This document shows, one piece after another, positions 53,460-61,872 of a stretch of 64,000 nucleotides of DNA (position 1 is the stretch's first letter; the number at the start of each line of letters is the position of its first letter). The position numbers were made by a program, and so were the translations under genes. The notes below the pieces were generated by a model, which was not told the origin of the DNA, ran no database searches, and saw only the letters and a program-made list of their open reading frames with translations. Source of the DNA: Nostoc sp. FACHB-973 (GTDB lineage: Bacteria; Cyanobacteriota; Cyanobacteriia; Cyanobacteriales; Nostocaceae); assembly GCF_014698115.1 (NCBI RefSeq), contig NZ_JACJSJ010000043.1, forward strand, positions 1 through 64,000. Reading direction: 5' to 3'.

Positions 53460-53640
53460 GCAAATGAGTTTTCAAGAGTTGAGAGCTTATGTAGTGGAAA
53501 ACCGCGAAGACATTGAAGCTCTACGTTTTTTAATGAGCAAACGTGACCCTAATTCTCCAAAGTATCCTATGCCTTTAACAGAAGCCGATATGCAAGCCCA
53601 GATGGAAATCATCAGGCGCAAGATTAACGGAGAACTTTGA
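53443..53640 (+). CDS. DUF6887 family protein
   Basis: A 65-residue protein starting MNPNYEQMSFQELRAYVVEN, helical and acidic, with SKRDPNSPKYPMPLTEADM and IIRRKINGEL. It resembles DUF6887. The frame is open back to 53422, but ATG 53443 matches related starts and overlaps the DUF6888 stop by 17 bases. The pair may be a small antitoxin-toxin-like module; this is inference from size and overlap. Confidence 0.65.
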   Translation: MNPNYEQMSFQELRAYVVENREDIEALRFLMSKRDPNSPKYPMPLTEADMQAQMEIIRRKINGEL

Positions 53641-53669
53641 AATTCTTATCCAAGTTAAGTAAGCAAGAG

Positions 53670-53704
53670 TAGGGTGGGTAAATAACACCCACCCTAATAT
53701 TTTA
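53670..53704 (+). terminator. stem-loop terminator between convergent genes
   Basis: TAGGGTGGGT (53670-53679) and ACCCACCCTA (53687-53696) form a perfect 10-bp stem with a 7-base loop, followed by ATATTTTAT. It probably serves the DUF6887 gene. Confidence 0.75.
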
Positions 53705-53732
53705 TCGACATTCTACTAAGCTGCCTTTATTG

Positions 53733-53960
53733 CTATTGGGGCAGGTTGCGGCTGGTGTAAGCATCTATCGCATATGCAGGAGTGCGATTTGTGTAGTCTA
53801 TATCCAGGCCAGTGAAAGATTTAGCCAACTTTTCAAAAGACTCAGAACGCCAGTTACGTTCGTGGATAGGCTTGCTCTGTTCTCCCAGGAAATAAGCCAA
53901 AGAGCCTAAAACTGAAGCAGCTACCCAGCCCACAACTATTAATGCAATTAAGATAGTCAT
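53733..53960 (-). CDS. Psb35-like small membrane protein
   Basis: A 75-residue protein with one N-terminal membrane helix (MTILIALIVVGWVAASVLGS) and a soluble tail with SKPIHERNWRSESFEKLA. The layout resembles the cyanobacterial Psb35 (Ssl2148-type) proteins associated with CP47 assembly and photosystem II. It has no close neighbour in an operon. The call rests on size and overall pattern and is less certain than for other photosynthesis genes here. It is preceded by a GC-rich leader that may be structured. Confidence 0.5.
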   Translation of the reverse strand: MTILIALIVVGWVAASVLGSLAYFLGEQSKPIHERNWRSESFEKLAKSFTGLDIDYTNRTPAYAIDAYTSRNLPQ

Positions 53961-53984
53961 CGCAAAACCTCTGTTTTAAGTTTT

Positions 53985-54108
53985 GTAACTTTATGTAAAT
54001 AAATATAACGTTATTGATCTAAAACTTGCAACATACCTATATGGTGTGCTGACCGATGGGCGAGGTAGGGTATTCCACACCGAACAGGGGTGAAGCATCA
54101 AAAGTTAT
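53985..54108 (-). promoter_or_regulatory. GC-rich 5' leader of the Psb35-like gene
   Basis: GGTGTG (54051-54056) and CCACACC (about 54075-54081) can pair around GACCGATGGGCGAGG. The stretch stands out in AT-rich DNA and may be a structured leader, or part of a promoter region. Low certainty. Confidence 0.3.
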
Positions 54109-54110
54109 GC

Positions 54111-54140
54111 AAAAAAACCCCTCCTCACTTAAGAGTAGGA
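54111..54140 (-). terminator. terminator of the Uma2 gene at 54.2 kb
   Basis: On the minus strand CCTACTC (54139-54133) and GAGGAGG (54126-54120) form a 7-bp stem with one mismatch, followed by seven T (54117-54111). It lies 25 bases after the stop. Confidence 0.65.
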
Positions 54141-54164
54141 CAGGAATAACGCCAAACTATTCTG

Positions 54165-54851
54165 TTAGAGGCTATTTGGATCAATATTTAATTCTCGGAG
54201 TTTAGCAGCTAATCTTTGTGCCTTTTCTTCTGCGGCTTGTCTTACAGCTACTTCTTCTTCGTGAGTTAGAAGTATTTGATCTGTAGCTGGATTGTAAAAA
54301 CGCAATTTTCCCTCTTGTAAACGCAACTCAAGCCCTAAAACTTCACTGGGTAGGGATACGGTATCATTTGATAAGCTATTGGTTGGTACTGGAAAATAAT
54401 TGTCTTCAACCAAGCGTAAACCTTGGAGTTGGGGATTAAGATAATCGCCTGTAGGATCATACTGGAAATATTCACGCACCCCCAGAAAGGCGTAGATTCC
54501 TTTCTTTGCACCTTGGTCTTTGCTGCGTGTAGTTTTTGAGGTAATCTCTAGAACAAAATCTGGGGTTTTATCATTTTCTTCCCAGGTTTTGTAAGAACCG
54601 CGATCGCGGTTTTCTACTCCAAACACCACAAATACATCTGGTGCGACAACTGATTCTGGATTACCTTTTTCGTAATAGATAAATAAATTACCAGCTACGT
54701 AGACATTTGGACGATTTCGGAAATAAATTTCCAGCACGGTGGTAGCGTATACAAGACACTTGCGCTGTAAATCACCTTCAGCCATTGGCTTACCATCCTC
54801 ATCTGGATATTCAATTGGGGTAACGGGGATATACTCTACTGAGGTTTTCAT
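54165..54851 (-). CDS. Uma2 family putative endonuclease
   Basis: A 228-residue Uma2 protein with VVAPDVFVVFGVENRDRG (Asp), PDFVLEITSKTTRSKDQGAKK (Glu and Lys, split), and a C-terminal helix EEEVAVRQAAEEKAQRLAAK ending LRELNIDPNSL, close in layout to the 49.9 kb copy. ATG 54851 (MKTSVEYIPVTP) is preferred over the in-frame TTG 54887. Function unknown. Confidence 0.85.
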   Translation of the reverse strand: MKTSVEYIPVTPIEYPDEDGKPMAEGDLQRKCLVYATTVLEIYFRNRPNVYVAGNLFIYYEKGNPESVVAPDVFVVFGVENRDRGSYKTWEENDKTPDFVLEITSKTTRSKDQGAKKGIYAFLGVREYFQYDPTGDYLNPQLQGLRLVEDNYFPVPTNSLSNDTVSLPSEVLGLELRLQEGKLRFYNPATDQILLTHEEEVAVRQAAEEKAQRLAAKLRELNIDPNSL

Positions 54852-54982
54852 GGTCGGATGCCTCAACTCAACTAGGGCTAGATTCAATAATATCGCTCAT
54901 TATTACTCCATACATAATGCTCGGCAGTTTGTTTACTAATCATTTGCTCTGTGGTTTAAGTTTTGCTAGCATTAGCTGTATT

Positions 54983-55450
54983 TTAATCTTCACTTTTGTC
55001 ATCAGAATCTTCTAGCCCACATTCTGCAAGCAGATTATCAATACTTTCAGGAAAATCGCCATTTTCAACTTTTTTATTAAAAACTTGATAACAATCTTTT
55101 TTATCGCCTTCCTTCCGAGGAAAGCCTAGCCAAAGAATAATAATAATTTTTTGTTTTTTGAATGCTCTAAAAAACAATCTATATCGTTCAGGTAACCCCA
55201 TTTTTTTGAGACGACCGTACTTTTGCAAAGGTTTTTGCAAAGCAAAGTGACTAGCAAAAGGATCTTGAGTAATTTTTTCTTTAATGCCAATATTCAATAC
55301 TTTTAATAATTTGACATCTGAATGTGTAATAAATTCTTCTTTAGATAACTCATTTTTTAAAATACGAACCCTATTACGCAATTCTACCCATTGTTCGTTA
55401 AACAATGGGTAGAAAAAAATCTGCCAACCATTACAAGTAAATGCAGCCAT
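54983..55450 (-). CDS. yhaV: YhaV family toxin
   Basis: A 155-residue RelE-superfamily RNase-type toxin. It opens with NGWQIFFYPLFNEQWVELR, has DPFASHFALQKPLQKYGRLKKMGLPERYRLFF, a long family-typical stretch given here in parts, and a basic core FRAFKKQKIIIILWLGFPRK with YQVF near the end. It would cleave mRNA at the ribosome when free of its antitoxin. Its ATG overlaps the antitoxin stop by one base (TAATG), the standard toxin-second order. Apparently intact. Confidence 0.85.
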   Translation of the reverse strand: MAAFTCNGWQIFFYPLFNEQWVELRNRVRILKNELSKEEFITHSDVKLLKVLNIGIKEKITQDPFASHFALQKPLQKYGRLKKMGLPERYRLFFRAFKKQKIIIILWLGFPRKEGDKKDCYQVFNKKVENGDFPESIDNLLAECGLEDSDDKSED

Positions 55451-55770
55451 TAATCTATAACTACATCAGCTAATAAATCATCCATTTCATCGCTCATTTC
55501 TTGGGTATAAGGAACGAGTTTAGAAGGGTTTTGCATAGCATCCTTCATCAAAAAGTCAAGAAAAAGGCTCATCATAATGCCCTCATCTTCATCAACTTCA
55601 TCAACATTATCAGTTTCTAATCTAACTAAGAACGTGTTATCAGATAGGACTTCGATACGGCCTGAAGCATTAGCTAAATGAGGATAGTCCCTAGAGAATG
55701 CGCGAGGTAAGCGAAACCCATCTTGATTTCCTACCTTTGCATGAGTCACAGAATAACTTTTTACAGCCAT
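55450..55770 (-). CDS. prlF: PrlF family antitoxin
   Basis: A 106-residue antitoxin of the SohA/PrlF (AbrB-like swapped-hairpin) type. The N-terminal DNA-binding fold is VGNQDGFRLPRAF...GRIEVLSDNTFLVRL, followed by an acidic linker (DNVDEVDEDEG) and a C-terminal helix that should wrap the toxin. It neutralises YhaV and likely represses the operon through the GTTATAAC repeats upstream. First gene of the pair. Confidence 0.8.
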   Translation of the reverse strand: MAVKSYSVTHAKVGNQDGFRLPRAFSRDYPHLANASGRIEVLSDNTFLVRLETDNVDEVDEDEGIMMSLFLDFLMKDAMQNPSKLVPYTQEMSDEMDDLLADVVID

Positions 55771-55853
55771 GAGCTAATTCCTAAGTAGGAGATGTTAGGC
55801 ATTTAAATGTAATACCTAGACACCATAAATTTGACATGAGAAGTTATATTTTT

Positions 55854-55893
55854 GTTATAACAACTGTTATAACTTACAACTAAACTATAACAG
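55854..55893 (-). promoter_or_regulatory. operator-like palindromes of the prlF-yhaV operon
   Basis: GTTATAAC occurs at 55854-55861 and 55866-55873 with a 4-base gap. Each copy is itself a palindrome, and a partial copy (CTATAACAG) is at 55885-55893. They lie 80-120 bases upstream of the antitoxin start, in AT-rich promoter DNA. This is the pattern expected for PrlF autorepression. Confidence 0.55.
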
Positions 55894-56014
55894 ATTCCGC
55901 AAAAAGAGACTATAAGTTAATATAAAAATTTCTGATTAAGTACATATACTTTGAAAGCAAATTGCATATCAAGCTGAGAGTCTGATAGATAGGCTTAGAA
56001 CCATAATTAAGGTA

Positions 56015-56042
56015 TAAAAAAGACAGGCTTATTGCCTGTCTT
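56015..56042 (-). terminator. intrinsic terminator of petA
   Basis: AAGACAGGC (56020-56028) and GCCTGTCTT (56034-56042) form a 9-bp stem with a 5-base loop. On the minus strand a T-tract follows (56015-56020). Confidence 0.88.
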
Positions 56043-56066
56043 GTAAATAATGATTTAGCAAAGATT

Positions 56067-57068
56067 TTAGAAATTCATCTCAGCAGCTTGGACTCTCTCA
56101 ACCTGCTTCTTCTTCAGCACTAGCATCACTTGAGCTAGCATCACAAGAGCGATGAATGCAATTAACCCTTTGACTCTGCCGGCGTCTTGGAGTACAATTT
56201 CTGCATCTTTTTGACCGAATCCACCGACGTTGGGGTTATTGGTCAAAGCTTCACCAGCCTTAACTGCTTGTCCTTCGGAAACAATCAATTCTGGACCAGC
56301 GGGAACTGTATCAACGACAACATCACCAGACTCAGGTTGGATGTTTACTTGATATTTAACATTACCGTCTTCATCTTCCTCTTTGGCAATTTTGGTAATT
56401 GTGCCAGTGGCGGAAGCATTGTAAAGGTTGTTGTTGCTCTTTTCACCAGTGGGATAAACTTGTCCGCGTCCGCGATTACCACCTACGTGAACTGAATATT
56501 TACCGAAGTGGATGTTTTTGTCGGTTGCGGGGTTGGGAGAAAGAACTGGGAAGACGATTTCTTGGTACTGTTCGCCGGGTAAGGGACCGACGATGACGAT
56601 ATTTTCTTTGTCTTCGCTGTAGGGTTGGAAGTAAGTGTCGCCGATTTCTTCTTGAAGTTCCTCGGAAATGCGTTCTGGAGGAGCAATCTTAAAGCCTTCG
56701 GGTAACATCAGCACAGCGCCAACGTTCAAGCCAACTTTAGAACCATCGGCACCAACTTGCTGGGCGCTGGTATCGTAGGGAATTTTCACCACAGCTTTGA
56801 ACACAGTATCAGGTAGTACTGATTGGGGAACTTCCACTTCTGTGGGCTTGGCTGCTAGGTGACAGTTGGCACAAACAATCCGCCCGGTTGGTTCGCGGGG
56901 GGTTTCAGGATAGGTTTGCTGCGCCCAAAAAGGATAGGCGGCAGCAGATTGGGGAAGGGCAAGATCGCAACTGAAGTAAAATGTCACGGTGGCGATCGCT
57001 ATGAGCAATGTTTTTACAATTGCTCTAGCACTGCGAGTTAACCTCGCTTTGACAGAAGCATTTCTCAT
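56067..57068 (-). CDS. petA: PetA, cytochrome f
   Basis: Membrane-anchored c-type cytochrome of the cytochrome b6f complex, passing electrons to plastocyanin or cytochrome c6. Preprotein of 333 residues: a signal peptide ending SAAA, mature N-terminus YPFWAQ (Tyr45, the axial heme ligand), the heme motif CANCH (66-70), and a C-terminal anchor ([18 protein letters not shown]). ATG 57068 ([10 protein letters not shown]) is chosen over the more distal in-frame ATGs. It follows petC in the classic petCA operon, with a GTCATTA-type repeat in the spacer. Confidence 0.97.
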   Translation of the reverse strand: MRNASVKARLTRSARAIVKTLLIAIATVTFYFSCDLALPQSAAAYPFWAQQTYPETPREPTGRIVCANCHLAAKPTEVEVPQSVLPDTVFKAVVKIPYDTSAQQVGADGSKVGLNVGAVLMLPEGFKIAPPERISEELQEEIGDTYFQPYSEDKENIVIVGPLPGEQYQEIVFPVLSPNPATDKNIHFGKYSVHVGGNRGRGQVYPTGEKSNNNLYNASATGTITKIAKEEDEDGNVKYQVNIQPESGDVVVDTVPAGPELIVSEGQAVKAGEALTNNPNVGGFGQKDAEIVLQDAGRVKGLIAFIALVMLAQVMLVLKKKQVERVQAAEMNF

Positions 57069-57084
57069 CTCTGTAAGGACAATC

Positions 57085-57178
57085 ATTGAATTAGTCATTG
57101 GTCATTAGTCATTAGTCATTAGTCATTGGTCATTAGTCTAAGGACAATGGACAAATGACTAAGGACAAAAGACAAAAT
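57085..57178. repeat. GTCATTA/GTCATTG heptamers between petC and petA
   Basis: About seven tandem copies (57097-57138), then AGGACAA-type units. They lie inside the petCA transcript. Confidence 0.85.
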
Positions 57179-57180
57179 TA

Positions 57181-57720
57181 TTAAGCCCACCAAGGTGCAT
57201 CGCCGGTGCGGAAGTCGGTTTCAGTCCAAGGACTCAAGACAATTTTGTCGTCTGCTGAACTGGCGTGGGCTAAAGCCAAAGACAGTGGTGCTGGACCCCG
57301 AACAACCTTACCAGTTTCGTCATACTGAGAACCGTGACAAGGACACTTAAATTTGTTCTCAGCAACGTTCCAAGGAACGACACAACCTAAGTGGGTGCAG
57401 ATAGCATTAATGCCATAATCTTTGATGGCCTCTTTGTTTTCTACCACAATATAGGTGGGGTCACCCTTAAGCCCTTGAACTAAAGTGCGATCGCCTGCAT
57501 TTCGGTTTTCGAGAAATTTGGCCAGACTAACATCGTTGCCCAACTCATCTTTTGCCGTTGCACCGCCGCCAGCACCACCGCTAGCAGGTGGAATAAAGTA
57601 ATTGACAACGGGATACAATGCACCCAGAGCTACTCCAGTGACAGTCCCAAAAGTGAGCAGATTCATGAACTGACGACGCCCCATATCTGGCACGTCTGCT
57701 GATTCTGAAAATTGAGCCAT
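57181..57720 (-). CDS. petC: PetC, Rieske iron-sulfur protein of b6f
   Basis: A 179-residue 2Fe-2S protein. It has a twin-arginine signal anchor ([17 protein letters not shown] at 15-16) and a Gly-rich hinge ([12 protein letters not shown]). Cluster ligands are CTHLGC (Cys108, His110) and CPCHGS (Cys126, His129), with the disulfide Cys113-Cys128. It oxidises plastoquinol. It leads the petC-petA operon. The TatC gene that probably exports it is 1.2 kb away. Confidence 0.97.
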   Translation of the reverse strand: MAQFSESADVPDMGRRQFMNLLTFGTVTGVALGALYPVVNYFIPPASGGAGGGATAKDELGNDVSLAKFLENRNAGDRTLVQGLKGDPTYIVVENKEAIKDYGINAICTHLGCVVPWNVAENKFKCPCHGSQYDETGKVVRGPAPLSLALAHASSADDKIVLSPWTETDFRTGDAPWWA

Positions 57721-57798
57721 AATCTACGCGCTCTTTGTGTATTTTGTTAAGCATTTTGACAGGAGTACTTGTACTTGAGCAACTCTTGTCTAAGTCGA

Positions 57799-57869
57799 AA
57801 TGCTAACGCTTACGGCGATGCCATAATTCTCTGTTCCAAGATATATTTAGCATCTTTTCTGTTAGCATT
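57799..57869. promoter_or_regulatory. inverted AATGCTAAC pair in the petC/DUF3067 promoter region
   Basis: AATGCTAAC (57799-57807) and GTTAGCATT (57861-57869) are a perfect 9-base inverted pair, 53 bases apart, in the shared divergent promoter region. Confidence 0.3.
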
Positions 57870-57949
57870 ACATTTCTTTATATCCTTATCATACTGGAGT
57901 TACGGAACTTAACATCATAACTAAATGTAAAATCTGATTGAGAAAAGCT

Positions 57950-58258
57950 ATGACAGGACAGGAATTACGTCAACTGCTGGTTGAGAAGTGGGGATACTCT
58001 TACGATGTCCAGTTGCGGCGGGCACAGGGGAAGATATTTTTGCAAGTAATGTGGAAATATTTGGAGCAAGCTTCTTTTCCCTTGACTGAGGCAGAGTACC
58101 AAGAACATCTTGATAGCATCGCCAGTTATCTTCATGCCTTGGGTGGAACAACACAAGTGCAAACATTTATCACTCAAACACGCGATCGCCCCCGACTGGG
58201 CAAAGCCGTCAGCATTCCTCTAGATCTGGGTGAACGAGCTTCCGAATGGATCTTATAA
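57950..58258 (+). CDS. DUF3067 family protein
   Basis: A 102-residue soluble protein starting MTGQELRQLLVEKWGYSYDV, with RRAQGKIFLQVMWKYLEQASFPL split over two elements and a C-terminal LGKAVSIPLDLGERASEWIL strand. It matches DUF3067, shared by cyanobacteria and plants, with no known role. ATG 57950 is preferred over TTG 57938. Divergent from petC. Confidence 0.8.
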   Translation: MTGQELRQLLVEKWGYSYDVQLRRAQGKIFLQVMWKYLEQASFPLTEAEYQEHLDSIASYLHALGGTTQVQTFITQTRDRPRLGKAVSIPLDLGERASEWIL

Positions 58259-58337
58259 CCTGTTGTTACTTGAACATTAATCAATCTCTCAGTCATTACA
58301 TTTTCTATCTAAATCTAAGTTTATGACCTCAAACGTG

Positions 58338-58673
58338 CTATGAAATTCTTTTGCCAAGGGCTACATCTTTATCTGGCTGAATTAACACAACCTCCCCATC
58401 ATCTAGAACCACTCCCAAGACTAAAACTTCCGAGATGAAATCAGCAATTTGACGGGGTGGAAAGTTAGTAACAGCTAATATTAATCTGTTGATTAATTCC
58501 CTCGGTTCATAAAGTTTAGTAATTTGGGCGCTAGATTTTTTGATGCCCAAATTCCCAAAATCTATCCACAATTTATAAGCTGGTTTCTTAGCTTTCGGAA
58601 ATTCTTCAACTTTGATAATTTTGCCAACATGAATTTCGACTTTTTCAAAATCCTCAAAGCTAATTTGTGCCAT
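58338..58673 (-). CDS. CsaA-like tRNA-binding domain protein
   Basis: A 111-residue OB-fold protein of the CsaA/EMAP-II type. Seen: the start FEDFEKVEIHVGKIIKVEEF, the KLWIDFGNLGIKKSSAQITK strand pair, LAVTNFPPRQIADF and LGVVLDDG. CsaA dimers bind tRNA-like or peptide ligands and have been linked to protein export. It lies between DUF3067 and tatC. AAATCTA repeats and a palindromic repeat fill the 258 bases after the tatC stop. Confidence 0.88.
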   Translation of the reverse strand: MAQISFEDFEKVEIHVGKIIKVEEFPKAKKPAYKLWIDFGNLGIKKSSAQITKLYEPRELINRLILAVTNFPPRQIADFISEVLVLGVVLDDGEVVLIQPDKDVALGKRIS

Positions 58674-58931
58674 TGAATTTTAGATTTGAGATTTTAGATT
58701 GACCCTATGCCTGTTCGCGCAGCGTTGCCGCAGGGTAACCAGTGGTTTGAATGAATAATTTGGGATTTTAGATTTTCCCTGGTAGGTTGATTATCGCAGA
58801 GCAAGTAGACATTCACCTGGTCTTAGACATGTTTAAACTTTGAATTTTAAATCCAAAATCCAAAATTTAAAATCTAAAATTCCGTGGGTTTACATTTTAA
58901 TTTTTTAATTTTTTCTTGAGCGTGGCGATCG
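58674..58931. repeat. repeat spacer between tatC and the CsaA-like gene
   Basis: TTTTAGATT heptamers (58678-58702, 58765-58777), a GTTCGCGCAGCGTTGCCGCAGGG repeat at about 58711-58735 given here only by position and start GTTCGCGC, and AAATCCAAAATCTAAAA units (58848-58881). No gene. Confidence 0.75.
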
Positions 58932-59726
58932 CTATTTTCCTGTAAGTTTCACCAAACCAATCCCGCCAAAGTAAAGTCCCAGAACTGCACCAGCTAAAAG
59001 ACTTTGGGTGAGGGGGTCAGTAGAAGGTGTGAGAATAGCTCCTAAAATCACTGCTCCCATAATCACGTAACGCCAACCAGAAACCATCTTCTCGGACGAG
59101 ACAATATTCAAGTTACCGAGTAACAGTTGAATGATGGGAATTTGAAATGCTAAGCCAGTGCTGAATAAAAGTAGCAGCACAAATTCAAAATATTTGTCAA
59201 TTGACCAAAGTTGTTCAACTACATCTGCTCCGTAGCTGATGAAAAATTTCAAAGCTGCGGGAATCAGAAGCAAATAGGCAAATACTAAACCAGCAGCAAA
59301 TAAAACACTCGACCCTAAAACCACAGGCCCCAATAAACCGCGTTCGCGGCGAGTCAATCCGGGAAGCACAAACTGGATAATTTGGTAAAGAATGAAAGGA
59401 CTAGCAAGTACCAAGCCAGTGTAAGCTGCAACTTTGAAGGAGACAAAGAAATATTCTCCAGGTGCAAGTTGAAGAAATTTTACTCCTTGTGCTGGAACCT
59501 CAAGTAGTTGGACAATCGGCTTCACGGCAAAGAAACAGCCGATAATGCCTATTGCCACAGCAATCAACGAATAAAAAATTCGCTGTCGCAACTCTTCTAG
59601 GTGGTCGAAAAGTGACATTTCGACTTCACCTGGCAACTCATCTAAAGGATCTGTTTGTGAGTTGCCATTTGCTTCTGGGTTGATATCAGGAGCGGTTACA
59701 GTATCTACGTCTTGTGAAGGCGTCAT
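58932..59726 (-). CDS. tatC: TatC, twin-arginine translocase core subunit
   Basis: A 264-residue protein with six membrane helices after a charged N-terminal tail. The signal-recognition motif [15 protein letters not shown] precedes the first helix, and [13 protein letters not shown] is the conserved cytoplasmic loop. TatC binds RR signal peptides and starts export of folded proteins. The nearby petC product has a Tat signal, so the two genes are functionally linked. The tail to residue 35 is longer than in E. coli. No tatA is seen nearby. Confidence 0.95.
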   Translation of the reverse strand: MTPSQDVDTVTAPDINPEANGNSQTDPLDELPGEVEMSLFDHLEELRQRIFYSLIAVAIGIIGCFFAVKPIVQLLEVPAQGVKFLQLAPGEYFFVSFKVAAYTGLVLASPFILYQIIQFVLPGLTRRERGLLGPVVLGSSVLFAAGLVFAYLLLIPAALKFFISYGADVVEQLWSIDKYFEFVLLLLFSTGLAFQIPIIQLLLGNLNIVSSEKMVSGWRYVIMGAVILGAILTPSTDPLTQSLLAGAVLGLYFGGIGLVKLTGK

Positions 59727-60038
59727 GAGTCAGTTTATTAGGCAGGCAACATTTGTTAACTATTTTATCTGGCTAATGTAGCTAGCAAGATATGTTTTTG
59801 AGTGTTGTGGGTTTTTTGTCCTGTTTTTTGGGGTTGCATCTGCATAAGTTAGTAGGAAGCCATCTTGTAGGCAATGCCTAACCTCAAAAAGGGTGGAACC
59901 GATAATTTGTAAATCACGTCTCTGCGGCTAGTAGGACTGAGTAAATTAACACAACATAACAATGCTCAGTTTTTCAACTCCGGTTCATCAAGGTGGCATC
60001 TAAGTTTAGCGTAATCGGAAATTTTTAGCTGAGGTTGT
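59727..60038. other. divergent intergenic region
   Basis: TAGGCAATGCCTA palindrome (about 59869-59881). Otherwise nothing recognised. Confidence 0.45.
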
Positions 60039-60266
60039 ATGAACCGGACAATTTGCATTGGTCTGATGGCATTGCCTATTTATTTATCCAATGCTGAGCT
60101 AGGAAATGTTTGTGGTAATCTGTCAATTGTCAAAAACCAGCTTCCTAAGATAGCTGCTCTCGTGGTTTACACCACAAATGCTCCCTCAGGTATATTGCCG
60201 TGGCAAATATCGGCTAGAGATGACCAAACCGAAGATTGTCTGCGCTCTGGTATCTGCAAGGATTGA
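60039..60266 (+). CDS. small hypothetical protein with a possible signal peptide
   Basis: A 75-residue frame, MNRTICIGLMALPIYLSNAE..., with a hydrophobic N-terminus that could be a short signal peptide, and three further cysteines. GAGG lies eight bases upstream of the ATG. No family recognised, no operon partner, and the codon signal is unclear. Real-gene status uncertain. Confidence 0.35.
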   Translation: MNRTICIGLMALPIYLSNAELGNVCGNLSIVKNQLPKIAALVVYTTNAPSGILPWQISARDDQTEDCLRSGICKD

Positions 60267-60376
60267 TACCAAGTGACTAATATCTTGAGGAAAAAATCTA
60301 ACGTCTAGGTGCGTTAGCTTAATTTAATTAGGACACATAGAGAAATATTACAGCAGTTTCATAATCAAAAAAACTA

Positions 60377-61237
60377 ATGGTTGCAGGAGATTATCAAGGT
60401 ACAGTCCTGATTACAGGAGCATCAACAGGAATTGGTCAGGCCTGTGCTTTGCTTTTAGACAGGTTGGGATTTTCTGTTTTTGCTGGTGTGCGTCAAGATA
60501 TTGATGCTCAAACACTCCAGGAAAAAGCTTCACAAAGACTGATTCCGATTTTTTTAGATGTTACTGATGCTGAATCCATCGCCTCTGTAGTTAATAGGGT
60601 AACAAATACAGTTGGTGATGCTGGGATTTCAGGTTTAGTAAATAATGCCGGAATTGCTGTGCCAGGTCCTTTAGAATTATTAGCGATCGCTGAATTTCAA
60701 CATCAGATGAATGTTAATGTCACTGGACAATTAGCTGTGACGCAAGCATTTCTTGGTTTATTACGTCAAGGCCGTGGTCGAATTGTCAATATGGGTTCCA
60801 TTTCTGGTATAAGTCCTACCCCGTTTTTGGGCGCTTACAATGCTTCAAAGTTTGCCTTGGAAGCACTCACTGATGTGATGCGTATGGAATTACGACCTTG
60901 GGGAATCTCTGTTTCAATTATTGAACCTGGTTCCGTCGCTACACCTATTTGGGATAAATCCCTGACTCAAGCTGAACTCGGACAGGAAAGTTTACTACAA
61001 CCGGCACTCAATCTTTACGGTCAGGCGATGAGTATTGTACGTCAGAAAATGCAAATTATTGCATCTAAAGGAATTTCTGCGGATATTGTTGCTCAAACTG
61101 TTGTCCATGCGCTGACTGCAAAACAGCCAAAGACACGCTATCTCGTTGGACAAGATGCCAAAATTGGAGCAGTGCTGAAGCATATTTTGCCCGATCGGCT
61201 ACATGACCGTCTAATTCTATATTCGATGGGTTTGTAG
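60377..61237 (+). CDS. short-chain dehydrogenase/reductase
   Basis: 286-residue classical SDR. Seen: the cofactor motif TGASTGIG (14-21), NNAG (about 89), the active-site Ser in GSISGISPTPF, and YNASK (about 153-157). A C-terminal extension (about 215-286) is longer than the basic fold and ends LPDRLHDRLILYSMGL. The substrate is unknown, and the extension suggests a steroid- or retinol-dehydrogenase-like subgroup. It stands alone, followed by a long hairpin and the tRNA gene. Confidence 0.88.
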   Translation: MVAGDYQGTVLITGASTGIGQACALLLDRLGFSVFAGVRQDIDAQTLQEKASQRLIPIFLDVTDAESIASVVNRVTNTVGDAGISGLVNNAGIAVPGPLELLAIAEFQHQMNVNVTGQLAVTQAFLGLLRQGRGRIVNMGSISGISPTPFLGAYNASKFALEALTDVMRMELRPWGISVSIIEPGSVATPIWDKSLTQAELGQESLLQPALNLYGQAMSIVRQKMQIIASKGISADIVAQTVVHALTAKQPKTRYLVGQDAKIGAVLKHILPDRLHDRLILYSMGL

Positions 61238-61333
61238 ATTACTTCCGGTTTTTCAGAGGTCGTTACTCTGAATTGCGTGTTTGGTGCGGATGGCTGAAAT
61301 CTATACAGAGAATATAATATTTCCCAGGTGTAT

Positions 61334-61374
61334 TGGAAGCATAGGCTTTCCGTGACGGAAAAGTTATGCTTCCA
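61334..61374. repeat. 41-base hairpin after the SDR gene
   Basis: TGGAAGCATA (61334-61343) pairs with TATGCTTCCA (61365-61374), and inside it CTTTCCG pairs with CGGAAA(A)G around a TGA loop. There is no T-tract, so it is probably a dispersed repeat rather than a terminator. Confidence 0.55.
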
Positions 61375-61410
61375 GTGACAAAACAGATAGCTAGATGTTT
61401 AAGATATCAA

Positions 61411-61483
61411 TGGAGCTAAGCGGATTCGAACCGCTGACCCCCTCAATGCCATTGAGGTGCGCTACCAACTGCGCTATAACCCC
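61411..61483 (-). tRNA. tRNA-Ala (GGC)
   Basis: A 73-base cloverleaf on the minus strand. The acceptor stem GGGGTTA/TAGCTCC contains the G3-U70 pair that marks alanine tRNAs. The D arm is GCGC...GCGC. The anticodon arm is CCTCA-ATGGCAT-TGAGG with anticodon GGC, and the T arm is AGCGG-TTCGAAT-CCGCT. The discriminator is A and no CCA is encoded. It reads GCC and GCU codons. Confidence 0.96.
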
Positions 61484-61581
61484 TTAAAAATCCACTATAT
61501 ATTATCGCTTAATTATTGATACTTTGTCAAGTTTTTTGTGGAAAGTGAATTTTACGTATCTCCTTTGCCACTCAGCAGTCT

Positions 61582-61773
61582 CTAGGATACTTGCAACAAA
61601 TAGGTCATGCAATGACCCATTAAAAAGTAAACTACTAACATGGCAGCAGCCGCCAAAGCAACCAATGTACCAGCCAGCATCAAAGAAAATTCCTTATTTT
61701 CGTAGGCTCTTTCCATGAGGTGTAGCGACCATGCAACTAGGGCTACATCAAAAAGTAAAATAGGAAGCAACAT
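61582..61773 (-). CDS. small two-helix membrane protein, conserved in cyanobacteria
   Basis: A 63-residue protein with two membrane helices (MLLPILLFDVALVAWSLHL and MLAGTLVALAAAAMLVVYFL) joined by a charged turn (ERAYENKEFS). No function known; size and pattern recall a hypothetical protein common in cyanobacterial genomes. Co-directional with hisF, about 100 bases downstream of its stop. Confidence 0.6.
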   Translation of the reverse strand: MLLPILLFDVALVAWSLHLMERAYENKEFSLMLAGTLVALAAAAMLVVYFLMGHCMTYLLQVS

Positions 61774-61872
61774 ATTTCTTAATATTTCTTAATACATGTA
61801 AACTAATATTAACACCCTTTTGAAGAAGTGTGTCTAACCAAAGACAGATGCCATTGATTAACAAACAACCAT

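Noticed and set aside
61334-61374. Terminator of the SDR gene
   Set aside because: The hairpin is strong but has no T-tract on either side, so it was listed as a repeat.
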